Of a stretch of DNA of 8,873 nt, positions 1-5,571 are shown piece after piece. The notes below the pieces were generated by a model. The model was not told where the DNA came from and made no database searches. It was given only the letters and a program-made list of their open reading frames with translations. Source of the stretch: Bifidobacterium breve (GTDB lineage: Bacteria > Actinomycetota > Actinomycetes > Nanopelagicales > Nanopelagicaceae); the NCBI GenBank assembly GCA_945866155.1, contig CAMBGL010000043.1:1-8873 (forward strand), read 5' to 3'. Position numbers and translations under genes: made by a program. The stretch's first letter is position 1. Each line of letters opens with the position of its first letter.

Positions 1-47
1 CCGAATGCTTTGCGCACTTTCTCTAGGGCTAATACAGGAACACTCAT
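1..47 (-). CDS. Amino-acid ABC transporter ATP-binding protein (N-terminal fragment)
   Basis: Only the first 15 codons and part of the next are inside the window; the rest lies beyond position 1. They read MSVPVLALEKVRKAFG, the usual opening of a GlnQ/HisP-type ATPase (first beta strand, then the lead-in to the aromatic A-loop that stacks on ATP). The ATG at 47-45 overlaps the TGA of the permease at 46-44 in an ATGA arrangement, a common sign of translational coupling between ABC permease and ATPase. The Walker motifs would lie outside the window, so the family call rests mainly on gene order and this short N terminus. It would power import through the adjacent permease. Confidence 0.75.
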   Translation of the reverse strand, partial: MSVPVLALEKVRKAF

Positions 48-955
48 GCGAGGCCCTGGGCATTCTGTCGATCAATAGATTTGCGAAGTGTGCGATCGGT
101 GTAACGAGTAAGTGGAATGGTCACGAGCAAAAAGATTCCAGCAGCCATGACATACGGTGTGTAATTGAAGCTTCGACTACTTGCAATTTGGGCGGCCCTA
201 ATTGCATCAGTTACACCCAAGATTGAAACAAGGCCAGTGTCTTTGATCAAAGATACAAGGTCGTTGAGAAGTGGTGGAGTCACGCGGCGAAGTGCTTGCG
301 GCAAAACTACGTAGCGAAGTGTTTGAAAGTTAGATAAACCCAATGAACGAGCAGCTGCCCGCTGGCTTGGATGCACAGTCAGGATTCCACTTCGAATAAC
401 TTCGGCAACGTAGGCCGAGTAGGTAATAATTACTGCGCAAATACCAAGGATAAATACATTATTCGTGACGCCTTTGAGGCGAAGTGCTGGAATACCAAAA
501 CCGACGAGCAAAATAATAAGCAACATTGGAATTCCGCGGAATACATCTACATAAATCGTTGCAAGAATTCTAAAAGGCGTAATTGCAGGAGAGCGCGATG
601 TGCGCACGAGAGCCAAGATCAGACCGAAGATTGCTACAGATGTGGCTGCGATGACTGTGAGAAAAACATTAGCACCAAAGCCCAAAATGATCTTTGGCAG
701 AACTTCAAAACCATATGCCCACTTGAAGAATGTGTCAGAGAGATTTTTCCAACCAGGGGAGGTAACAATTATTGTTGCAAGCGTTCCAAGAACCAGAATG
801 GTCGAGGCGGCTGCAACGAGCGAGTTTTTACGTCCACGAGCTTTGCGTGCAATGCGTCGCTCTAATTCAACAGCGCTAGGCGTCCAGCTTCCGCCAAAAG
901 AGTAGGGCGTGGAGTCCGAGTGATTCTCAGATCCACGCCCTACCTCTTGTGACAT
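44..955 (-). CDS. Polar amino-acid ABC transporter permease (HisM/GlnP family)
   Basis: This 303-aa integral membrane subunit has a hydrophilic N-terminal arm of about 43 residues, a first span at about 45-66, and then the binding-protein-dependent permease core from about 90 to 285. The core has the family stretch VFRGIPMLLIILLVGFGIP at 138-156. Its EAA loop, which docks on the ATPase, is at about 199-220 (AARSLGLSNFQTLRYVVLPQ). The long charged N terminus and extra first span resemble actinobacterial members of the family. The start is the only ATG in the region; it lies 18 nt after the binding-protein stop and has no clear Shine-Dalgarno. It follows the lipoprotein gene and precedes the ATPase, so this is a three-gene importer operon. 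With only one permease visible it probably forms a homodimer. The substrate cannot be read from sequence. Confidence 0.93.
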   Translation of the reverse strand: MSQEVGRGSENHSDSTPYSFGGSWTPSAVELERRIARKARGRKNSLVAAASTILVLGTLATIIVTSPGWKNLSDTFFKWAYGFEVLPKIILGFGANVFLTVIAATSVAIFGLILALVRTSRSPAITPFRILATIYVDVFRGIPMLLIILLVGFGIPALRLKGVTNNVFILGICAVIITYSAYVAEVIRSGILTVHPSQRAAARSLGLSNFQTLRYVVLPQALRRVTPPLLNDLVSLIKDTGLVSILGVTDAIRAAQIASSRSFNYTPYVMAAGIFLLVTIPLTRYTDRTLRKSIDRQNAQGLA

Positions 956-973
956 ATTGTTTATGTACGCGTA

Positions 974-1822
974 TTACTCAAGTACTGGTGCGCCGGCAGC
1001 AGTTGTTAGCCAGGTATCAGTAATTGTTTGAAGTTCTCCGCTATCGCGAATCGCATCAACTGCACCTGTAACACAAGCTGTGATTGCGCTGTCCTTTGCA
1101 AGCAAGAGACCTGCGCCACTATCCATTGAGTCACTGTTTTCAAATTGTCCAACAATGATTCCCTTTGGAACTTCAACTGCTGATAGATAGAAGGCTGTTG
1201 GAAGATCAACAACGAGTCCATCAATCTGACCATTCTTTAGTGCTGCAACTGCAGCTGCGTTGTCATTGAATACCTGAGCCTTGAGGCCAAGTGTTTGCTC
1301 AATGAGATCTAGAGATGTTGAACCAACTGCAGCGCCTAGTTTTGCACCAGCAGCTTTTAGTCCTGCGATATCAGTGACCTTTGCAATCTTGCTTCCTGTG
1401 AAGGAGACGATTGATTGGTTTGATTTGTAGTAAGCAGATGAGAAATCAACAACAGCTTTGCGCTCTTCTGTAATTGAGTACTGCTGAATGTTGAAGTCGA
1501 ATGTCTTTGGTCCTGGAGCAATAGCGCCATCGAATGTTGTGCGAACCCACTTGACTGCTGAGTTCTCAAATCCGAGTTGCTTTGCAACTGCATATGCAAC
1601 TGCTGCTTCAAATCCTTCTCCTGCTTCAGGAGCATCGTTTAGAACCCAAGGTGAATATGCAGGTTCTCCAGTAGCAATAGTGAGTGTGCCTGGCTCGAGT
1701 GTGCTCATGCCGGCTGGTGTGCAATCAGTTGATGCAGCTGTTTCGGTTGTGTCTTGTCCTGCGCAACCTGCAAGAAGCAGAGCTGCAATTACAAATGGAG
1801 TTATTTTTACGAGCTTGTTCAT
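974..1822 (-). CDS. Amino-acid ABC transporter solute-binding lipoprotein (SBP family 3)
   Basis: This 282-aa extracytoplasmic receptor for the transporter encoded just downstream has a lipoprotein signal peptide: positive MNKLVK, a hydrophobic run, and lipobox LLAGC with the lipidated cysteine at C20. The mature part follows the family-3 binding-protein pattern: GTLTIATGEPAYSPW at about 46-60, then GFEAAVAYAVAKQLGF, the FDGAIAPGPKTFDFNIQQYS segment, and ITEERKAVVDFSSAYY near 118-133. C34 and C250 could form a disulfide, but that is inference. The start has a good GAAAGG ribosome site six bases upstream. It is the first gene of the minus-strand operon and is divergent from copC. Family and role are secure. 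The ligand is a polar amino acid by family only; glutamate, glutamine, arginine or cystine are all possible. Confidence 0.93.
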   Translation of the reverse strand: MNKLVKITPFVIAALLLAGCAGQDTTETAASTDCTPAGMSTLEPGTLTIATGEPAYSPWVLNDAPEAGEGFEAAVAYAVAKQLGFENSAVKWVRTTFDGAIAPGPKTFDFNIQQYSITEERKAVVDFSSAYYKSNQSIVSFTGSKIAKVTDIAGLKAAGAKLGAAVGSTSLDLIEQTLGLKAQVFNDNAAAVAALKNGQIDGLVVDLPTAFYLSAVEVPKGIIVGQFENSDSMDSGAGLLLAKDSAITACVTGAVDAIRDSGELQTITDTWLTTAAGAPVLE

Positions 1823-1828
1823 TACGTG

Positions 1829-1834
1829 CCTTTC
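1829..1834 (-). promoter_or_regulatory. Ribosome binding site of the solute-binding protein gene
   Basis: GAAAGG on the minus strand lies six bases before the ATG at 1822. It is one of only two good Shine-Dalgarno sites in the window; most other starts here have none. Confidence 0.6.
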
Positions 1835-1844
1835 GATCGTGGGC

Positions 1845-1873
1845 TTGGCGCAACAATAGCAAGGGGATAGGCT
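1845..1873 (+). promoter_or_regulatory. copC promoter, near-leaderless
   Basis: TTGGCG (1845-1850), a 17-base spacer and TAGGCT (1868-1873) form a good sigma-70/SigA-like promoter. Transcription would start near 1880, only about three bases before the ATG at 1883. There is no Shine-Dalgarno, which fits leaderless or near-leaderless translation as is common in actinobacteria. The same TAGGCT box precedes the RDD gene. Confidence 0.6.
1853..1858 (-). promoter_or_regulatory. Possible -10 box of the amino-acid ABC operon
   Basis: TATTGT on the minus strand would give a leader of about 24 bases with the GAAAGG ribosome site inside it. I see no convincing -35 at 16-18 bases upstream, so this is tentative. 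It lies between the -35 and -10 of the opposing copC promoter, so the two promoters would overlap. Confidence 0.3.
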
Positions 1874-1882
1874 CTAAGCATC

Positions 1883-2260
1883 ATGCGAAGGATTAGCATC
1901 ACTGTATCTATCGCCGCTATTAGCGCCATCACCATGACTTCAATTACACCAGCCCTGGCTCACACAGCCCTCGTCTCTAGTACGCCACGAAATGGCGCAA
2001 TCCTTCAAGAATCACCCAAGAATTTCGTACTTAGATTCTCAGAGACCTTGGCCCAGTTAGATCGCAAGCAAATCAACACAATGAAAGTCATGGGTCCCTC
2101 GAAAGTTCGAGTGAAATTGAATTCCATGAAAATCATGAAATCGAGTCTGAGTACAACGCCTTTGCAGCCACTAACAAGTGGTCGCTACGAAATTAGTTAC
2201 CGCGTTGTTGCAGAGGATGGCCATACGCTCTATGGAGTCATAAAGTTTTCGATCCAGTAA
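1883..2260 (+). CDS. copC: CopC-domain copper-binding exported protein
   Basis: This 125-aa protein has a signal peptide (MRRI, a hydrophobic stretch, and ALA at 24-26). Cleavage after A26 would make H27 the first mature residue, as needed for the N-terminal His ligand of the CopC Cu(II) site. The domain follows the family pattern: HTALVSSTPRNGAIL, then FVLRFSETL at 48-56, and ending RVVAEDGHTLYGVIKFSIQ. D112 and H114 are the other expected Cu(II) ligands. Two methionine pairs, MKVM (67-70) and MKIM (82-85), lie in the middle. The first falls about where PcoC/CopC carry their Met-rich Cu(I) loop, but the PcoC histidine there is absent. The protein is soluble, with no C-terminal membrane anchor, and no copD or other copper gene is in the window. 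It probably acts as an extracytoplasmic copper chaperone. Confidence 0.88.
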   Translation: MRRISITVSIAAISAITMTSITPALAHTALVSSTPRNGAILQESPKNFVLRFSETLAQLDRKQINTMKVMGPSKVRVKLNSMKIMKSSLSTTPLQPLTSGRYEISYRVVAEDGHTLYGVIKFSIQ

Positions 2261-2294
2261 TTGACAATAGTCTCAATCATTAAAGTCATAACAA

Positions 2295-3284
2295 TTAGTC
2301 TTGAGCTACAGAATATTTCCGAAGAATTGCGATACCTAGAAGTGTTGAAATTATCGCTCCTAGAATCAGGCCAACTCTTACCTGATCTAATGATGCTGAA
2401 TCATCCAAGGCTAATTCAGCAATAAAAAGTGAAACTGTGAGGCCCATACCTGCAAGCGCTCCTGCGCCTGCAATCTCCTTGAAAGAAAGCGATGTAGGCA
2501 ATTTCGCGATATTTAGTTTGACTGCCAACCAAGCAAAGAGAGTGATACCGATAAGTTTTCCAACTGGTCGCCCAATAATGAGAGCCAGTGCAATAGGAGA
2601 TGTAAGAGTTGTAGGAAGAGTACCGAAATCAATTACCACTCCAATATTGACTAAGGCAAAGAGTGGAACGATAAGGAAAGCACTCCATGGATGAATTAGT
2701 TCAATAAGGCGATCAAGTTTTTTGGAATCTCGTGTGGGTAAAACGAATGCAAGAAAAACGGCACCGATAGTTGATGCGATTTTTATTGGACTAAGGCTTG
2801 AGGAATAGAAAGCGCCTAAGACAATGATTGAAAATAGATCATCAGAGATGGCAAGAGTGAGTAGAAATATCCTCAGCGAAGTATCAATGCGTGAGCCAAG
2901 TAGAGCTAGAGCACCAAGGGCAAGTGCAATATCTGTGGGCATTGCAATAGCCCAACCAGGACCTCCTGCAGTAAAGAGTGCCCAGATAAGCGCTGGAACA
3001 GCCATTCCACCAAGGGCCGCAATTATTGGTAGCGCTGCATTTTTTGGATTCTTCAATTCTCCAAATAGAAACTCACGCTTTATTTCAAGCCCTACTAAGA
3101 AAAAGAATATTGCCATCAAAAATTCATTGACGAAATGCGAAGATGACTCGGCAAGAGATAGATATGAATCAGAGATGGGGGAGTTAGCAGCAATCAGGGC
3201 TATAAGGGCTGCGCTGCAAAGAAAAATTCCTCCAGCTACTTCGCGTGCAAAAAATGCACGTAGAGACTGAGGGATGATTTTCAT
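2295..3284 (-). CDS. nhaA: Na+/H+ antiporter NhaA
   Basis: This 329-aa multi-span membrane protein exchanges internal Na+ (or Li+) for external protons and so sets sodium level and pH. Family marks are FFFLVGLEIKREFLFGEL (60-77), PTDIA with T117/D118 (E. coli T132/D133), the ion-binding Asp pair D148-D149 (E. coli D163/D164), and HPWSAFLIVPLFALVNIGVVI at 198-218. It is shorter than the 388-aa E. coli protein, mostly in loops and at the ends. Two features are unusual: the Asp pair sits in ISDDLF rather than the common I/V-DDL-G, and the conserved lysine of the last helices (E. coli K300) appears as R303 in DQVRVGLILGA. The start at 3284 has no Shine-Dalgarno but has a -10 box at leaderless distance. 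The gene is tail-to-tail with copC (34 bases apart). Confidence 0.94.
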   Translation of the reverse strand: MKIIPQSLRAFFAREVAGGIFLCSAALIALIAANSPISDSYLSLAESSSHFVNEFLMAIFFFLVGLEIKREFLFGELKNPKNAALPIIAALGGMAVPALIWALFTAGGPGWAIAMPTDIALALGALALLGSRIDTSLRIFLLTLAISDDLFSIIVLGAFYSSSLSPIKIASTIGAVFLAFVLPTRDSKKLDRLIELIHPWSAFLIVPLFALVNIGVVIDFGTLPTTLTSPIALALIIGRPVGKLIGITLFAWLAVKLNIAKLPTSLSFKEIAGAGALAGMGLTVSLFIAELALDDSASLDQVRVGLILGAIISTLLGIAILRKYSVAQD

Positions 3285-3290
3285 ACTGTG

Positions 3291-3296
3291 ATTCTA
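3291..3296 (-). promoter_or_regulatory. Candidate leaderless -10 box of nhaA
   Basis: TAGAAT on the minus strand is followed by exactly six bases and then the ATG at 3284, so transcription would begin at the A of the start codon. No matching -35 is seen; that position falls inside the glnA terminator hairpin. The spacing matches the other near-leaderless promoters in this window. Confidence 0.42.
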
Positions 3297-3304
3297 TTCT
3301 GCGC

Positions 3305-3340
3305 AAAACGAAACCCCGTCAGTTTCCTGACGGGGTTTCG
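3305..3340 (-). terminator. Rho-independent terminator of glnA
   Basis: A perfect 14-bp inverted repeat (CGAAACCCCGTCAG and its complement) with a 4-base loop occupies 3309-3340. On the minus strand it is followed by TTTT (3308-3305). It begins 17 bases after the glnA stop. The stem is GC-rich in the middle and the T tract is short. Only this strand has a T run, so it ends glnA rather than a plus-strand transcript. Confidence 0.88.
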
Positions 3341-3357
3341 CTGTAAAACGATGAATC

Positions 3358-4791
3358 TTAGATGTCGTAGTAGAGCTCAAACTCTGCTGGGTGTGGACGC
3401 AAGCGAACGTAATCAACTTCTTCCTTACGCTTGAATTCGATCCATGTTGAGATTAGGTCCGGTGCAAATACTCCACCCTTAGTTAGGAACTCATTGTCCT
3501 TTTCTAGATTGTTGAGAACTTCATCTAGTGAACCAGGAACTTGAGGAATTGCTGCGGCCTCTGCGCCTTCTAGTTCGTAGAGATCCTTATCAACTGGAGC
3601 AGGTGGCTCGATCTTGTTCAAGATTCCATCGAGTCCAGCCATAAGCATTGCTGCAAATGCTAGATATGGATTTGAAGATGGATCTGGGCAACGGAACTCA
3701 ATGCGCTTTGCTTTTGGATTGGATCCTGTAATTGGGATACGGATACAAGCTGAGCGGTTACGTGCTGAGTACACAAGATTTACAGGTGCTTCATATCCTG
3801 GAACAAGGCGACGATATGAGTTCACTGTTGGGTTAGTAAATGCAAGTAGTGATGGTGCGTGCTTGAGAAGACCACCGATATACCAACGTGCCATATCGGA
3901 TAGATCGCCATATGTACCTTCTTGGAAGAAGAGTGGCTTTCCATCTTTCCATAGTGATTGGTGAACGTGCATACCTGAGCCGTTATCTCCGAAGAGTGGC
4001 TTTGGCATAAATGTTGCAGTCTTGCCGCCTTCCCATGCAGTGTTGCGAATGACGTACTTGAACTTCATTACATCATCGCCTGCAGTAAGAATGTCGGTGA
4101 AGCGGTAGTTGATTTCCATCTGACCAGCAGTTCCAACTTCGTGGTGTGAGCGCTCAACAAGTAGTCCAACCTTGCCAAGTTGCATAACCATTTCATCGCG
4201 AAGATCTGCGAATTGATCTGTTGGAGAAACTGGGAAGTATCCGCCCTTTACGCGTGTGCGGTATCCGCGGTTTGGAGTTCCATCGGCATCATATTCAACG
4301 CCAGTATTCCAAGCACCCTCATAAGATTCGATCTCATGAACGGCTGAGTTGATTCCTGTCTTGAAACGAACGCTATCGAATACGTAGAACTCTGCTTCTG
4401 GTGCAAAAAATGCTGTGTCAGCAAAACCAAGTGAGCGCATGTACTCAACGGCCTTTGCAACAACTCCACGTGGATCACGTGAATATGGTGTGTTATCTAC
4501 AGGATTGTGAACAGAGAAAATAATGACAAGAGTTTTTTCTTTACGATATGGATCCATAAATGCAGATTGTGGAACTGGCAATAGCTTCATATCTGATTCG
4601 TTGATTGACTGGAATCCACGGATAGATGAACCATCAAACATCAGACCTTCTGTAAAGACTGCTTCGTCAAATGACTCAACAGGTACATTGAAGTGATGTT
4701 GGATTCCTGGAAGATCTGTAAAGCGCACATCGACGAGCTTTACATCTTCTTTCTTAATGAAAGCAAAAATTTCTGCTGAATTCTTAAACAT
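3358..4791 (-). CDS. glnA: Glutamine synthetase, type I (GSI-beta-like)
   Basis: This 477-aa enzyme makes glutamine from glutamate, ammonia and ATP in the cytoplasm and forms dodecamers. All GSI signatures are present: FDGSSIRGF (52-60), APEAEFYVFD (130-139) with metal-binding glutamates, ERSHHEVGTAGQMEIN (213-228), GMHVHQSLWKDG (273-284), the flap glutamate in VPGYEAPVN (E334), NRSACIRIP (345-353) and RIEFRCPDPSSNPYLAFAAM (363-382). Y405 in DKDLYELEG sits where GSI-beta enzymes are adenylylated by GlnE, so control by adenylylation is likely; GlnE is not in the window. Full length agrees with the family. The ATG at 4791 has a GGGAG ribosome site four bases upstream. It is a single-gene unit closed by a strong hairpin and is divergent from the RDD gene, a neighbour familiar from other actinobacteria. 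Confidence 0.98.
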   Translation of the reverse strand: MFKNSAEIFAFIKKEDVKLVDVRFTDLPGIQHHFNVPVESFDEAVFTEGLMFDGSSIRGFQSINESDMKLLPVPQSAFMDPYRKEKTLVIIFSVHNPVDNTPYSRDPRGVVAKAVEYMRSLGFADTAFFAPEAEFYVFDSVRFKTGINSAVHEIESYEGAWNTGVEYDADGTPNRGYRTRVKGGYFPVSPTDQFADLRDEMVMQLGKVGLLVERSHHEVGTAGQMEINYRFTDILTAGDDVMKFKYVIRNTAWEGGKTATFMPKPLFGDNGSGMHVHQSLWKDGKPLFFQEGTYGDLSDMARWYIGGLLKHAPSLLAFTNPTVNSYRRLVPGYEAPVNLVYSARNRSACIRIPITGSNPKAKRIEFRCPDPSSNPYLAFAAMLMAGLDGILNKIEPPAPVDKDLYELEGAEAAAIPQVPGSLDEVLNNLEKDNEFLTKGGVFAPDLISTWIEFKRKEEVDYVRLRPHPAEFELYYDI

Positions 4792-4795
4792 GCTT

Positions 4796-4800
4796 CTCCC
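4796..4800 (-). promoter_or_regulatory. Ribosome binding site of glnA
   Basis: GGGAG on the minus strand lies four bases before the ATG at 4791. It supports this start and contrasts with the SD-less starts of the neighbouring plus-strand genes. Confidence 0.7.
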
Positions 4801-4812
4801 AATTTCGCATTA

Positions 4813-4829
4813 GATACTAGATCCGTATC
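4813..4829 (-). promoter_or_regulatory. Possible glnA promoter/operator: inverted repeat over a -10 box
   Basis: GATAC, seven bases, then GTATC form a perfect 5+5 inverted repeat. One arm overlaps TAGTAT (minus strand, 4819-4814), a plausible -10 box that would give a short leader carrying the GGGAG site. No good -35 was found at 16-18 bases. An operator overlapping the -10 would suit a nitrogen regulator, but the repeat does not clearly match the GlnR or AmtR site patterns I know, so the regulator is unnamed. Confidence 0.35.
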
Positions 4830-4859
4830 GATGCAGCGGCCTCGACATTGAGCGCTTCT

Positions 4860-4873
4860 GCTTAGGGGTAAGC
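4860..4873. repeat. Short perfect inverted repeat in the glnA/RDD intergenic region
   Basis: GCTTA, GGGG, TAAGC is a 5+5 perfect palindrome with a 4-base centre, about 70 bases upstream of the glnA start. It could be an operator half-pair or chance. There is no T run after it on either strand, so it is not a terminator. Confidence 0.35.
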
Positions 4874-4927
4874 GTAGGAGGCGCGGGGGCAAAAGGCATA
4901 ACTCGTGTGTTACATCCATGTTAAGAA

Positions 4928-4955
4928 TTGCCGTCCCTCACCGCCCCGTTAGGCT
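4928..4955 (+). promoter_or_regulatory. Promoter of the RDD gene, leaderless
   Basis: TTGCCG (4928-4933), a 16-base spacer and TAGGCT (4950-4955) are followed by seven bases and the ATG at 4963. Transcription would therefore start at or one base before the start codon. This placement decides the start: the longer reading from ATG 4918 would begin upstream of the promoter. Confidence 0.6.
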
Positions 4956-4962
4956 TATGCCC

Positions 4963-5322
4963 ATGACAAGAGTGAGCTTGGGGCGTCGCTTCGTTGCCCT
5001 CGCCCTAGATTGGCTGATGTCGTATGCCATCGTGCTCGCCCTCAGTGGTGGGCTCGGGGGAAGCTCATCCAATCGAGAATTTAGTGTGCTCGCCCTGTTC
5101 TTCACTGAAGTTCTAGTTCTCTCTGCACTGCAAGGTGCATCGGCTGGACATCGCATGGTTGGTATTCGTATCGTGCGATTTAGCGACAAGGGTGCGATTA
5201 CTCCCAAGCAAGCGCTGATTCGCACAGTGCTTCTCTGTCTTGTCGTAACTGCCATTACCTATGACGATGATGGTCGTGGGATTCACGAACGATTGAGTAA
5301 TACTGTTTTGATTCGCCGATAA
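4963..5322 (+). CDS. RDD family membrane protein
   Basis: This is a small membrane protein of 119 aa from ATG 4963. The frame is open from ATG 4918, but the extra 15 residues are Pro/Arg-rich, overlap the promoter and precede the RDD homology, so the shorter start is preferred. SLGRRFVALALDW at 5-17 has the family's Arg at the head of the first span and Asp (D16) within it. A second span lies at about 41-59, followed by QGASAGHRMVGIRIVR (57-72), a typical RDD stretch. The C-terminal GIHERLSNTVLIRR matches the common HDRLAGT ending but with Glu109 where Asp is usual. The family has no settled molecular function. RDD genes next to glnA are known in actinobacteria, including the lipA-glnA region of mycobacteria as I recall it. 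It is probably co-transcribed with the 56-aa gene 15 bases downstream. Confidence 0.85.
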   Translation: MTRVSLGRRFVALALDWLMSYAIVLALSGGLGGSSSNREFSVLALFFTEVLVLSALQGASAGHRMVGIRIVRFSDKGAITPKQALIRTVLLCLVVTAITYDDDGRGIHERLSNTVLIRR

Positions 5323-5337
5323 GAATGGAAATCTAGA

Positions 5338-5508
5338 ATGCTCGGTGGGACAAACAATGCTTTATTTCTGCAAGCCATCAGCGGCTTCCTAGTATTTCCA
5401 ATATTCATTCTTCTTCTCATGTGGGCATTCCCAACGAAGAAGGATCCCATTGCCAAGGCTCAACGTAAGGCGCTGAAGAAATCGTTGCGCGAACTTCGAC
5501 GCAAGTAG
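5338..5508 (+). CDS. Small single-span membrane protein, 56 aa
   Basis: An open frame runs from ATG 5338 to TAG 5508. The product has a short polar N terminus (MLGGTNNAL), one strongly hydrophobic helix at about 9-31 (ISGFLVFPIFILLLMWAF) and a tail of about 25 residues with eleven Lys/Arg (KAQRKALKKSLRELRRK at its end). The positive-inside rule puts the tail in the cytoplasm. The tail could be an amphipathic or membrane-surface helix. The gene starts 15 bases after the RDD stop, with only a weak GGAAA ribosome site, so translation may be coupled to RDD. The clean domain layout and the operon-like spacing argue for a real gene, but I recognise no family. It might be a partner of the RDD protein; that is a guess from position. 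Confidence 0.62.
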   Translation: MLGGTNNALFLQAISGFLVFPIFILLLMWAFPTKKDPIAKAQRKALKKSLRELRRK

Positions 5509-5532
5509 TGCATTCTGAAAATTCACTTTGGA

Positions 5533-5560
5533 TTGATCACCGTTGAGGACTCAATAGAGT
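5533..5560 (+). promoter_or_regulatory. Promoter of the 538-aa exported protein gene
   Basis: TTGATC (5533-5538), a 16-base spacer and TAGAGT (5555-5560) predict a start near 5567, about five bases before the ATG at 5572. TAGTTT at 5560-5565, six bases from the ATG, is an alternative -10 but lacks a -35. No Shine-Dalgarno is present. The gene thus probably has its own promoter rather than relying on RDD read-through. Confidence 0.5.
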
Positions 5561-5571
5561 AGTTTCATCAA

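Noticed and set aside
371..865. 164-aa plus-strand open frame opposite the permease
   Set aside because: It is antisense to a clear permease gene, and its product is a Cys/Asn/Arg-rich string without family features, promoter or ribosome site.
1488..1859. 123-aa plus-strand open frame opposite the binding protein
   Set aside because: It is a shadow of the Ala/Thr-rich lipoprotein gene and runs into the copC promoter region; no start signal is seen.
2260..2277. Possible terminator between copC and nhaA (ATTGA-N8-TCAAT)
   Set aside because: Only five AT-rich pairs and no T run on either strand; too weak to call. The 34-base gap shows nothing else.
2824..3270. 148-aa plus-strand open frame opposite nhaA
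   Set aside because: It is antisense to well-conserved NhaA coding sequence, and its Arg/Ser/Ala-rich product is typical of a mirror frame.
4901..4917. GTTAC/GTTAA pair resembling a GlnR site near the glnA control region
   Set aside because: The second half matches the expected GAAAC poorly in both orientations, so it is probably chance.
4874..4917. Possible small RNA or riboswitch in the GC-rich part of the glnA/RDD gap
   Set aside because: Apart from the two short palindromes listed, no extended pairing or known riboswitch core is visible by eye.
4938..5255. 105-aa minus-strand open frame opposite RDD
   Set aside because: Its product is Arg/Ser/Pro-rich and lies opposite a recognised RDD protein, with no start signal.
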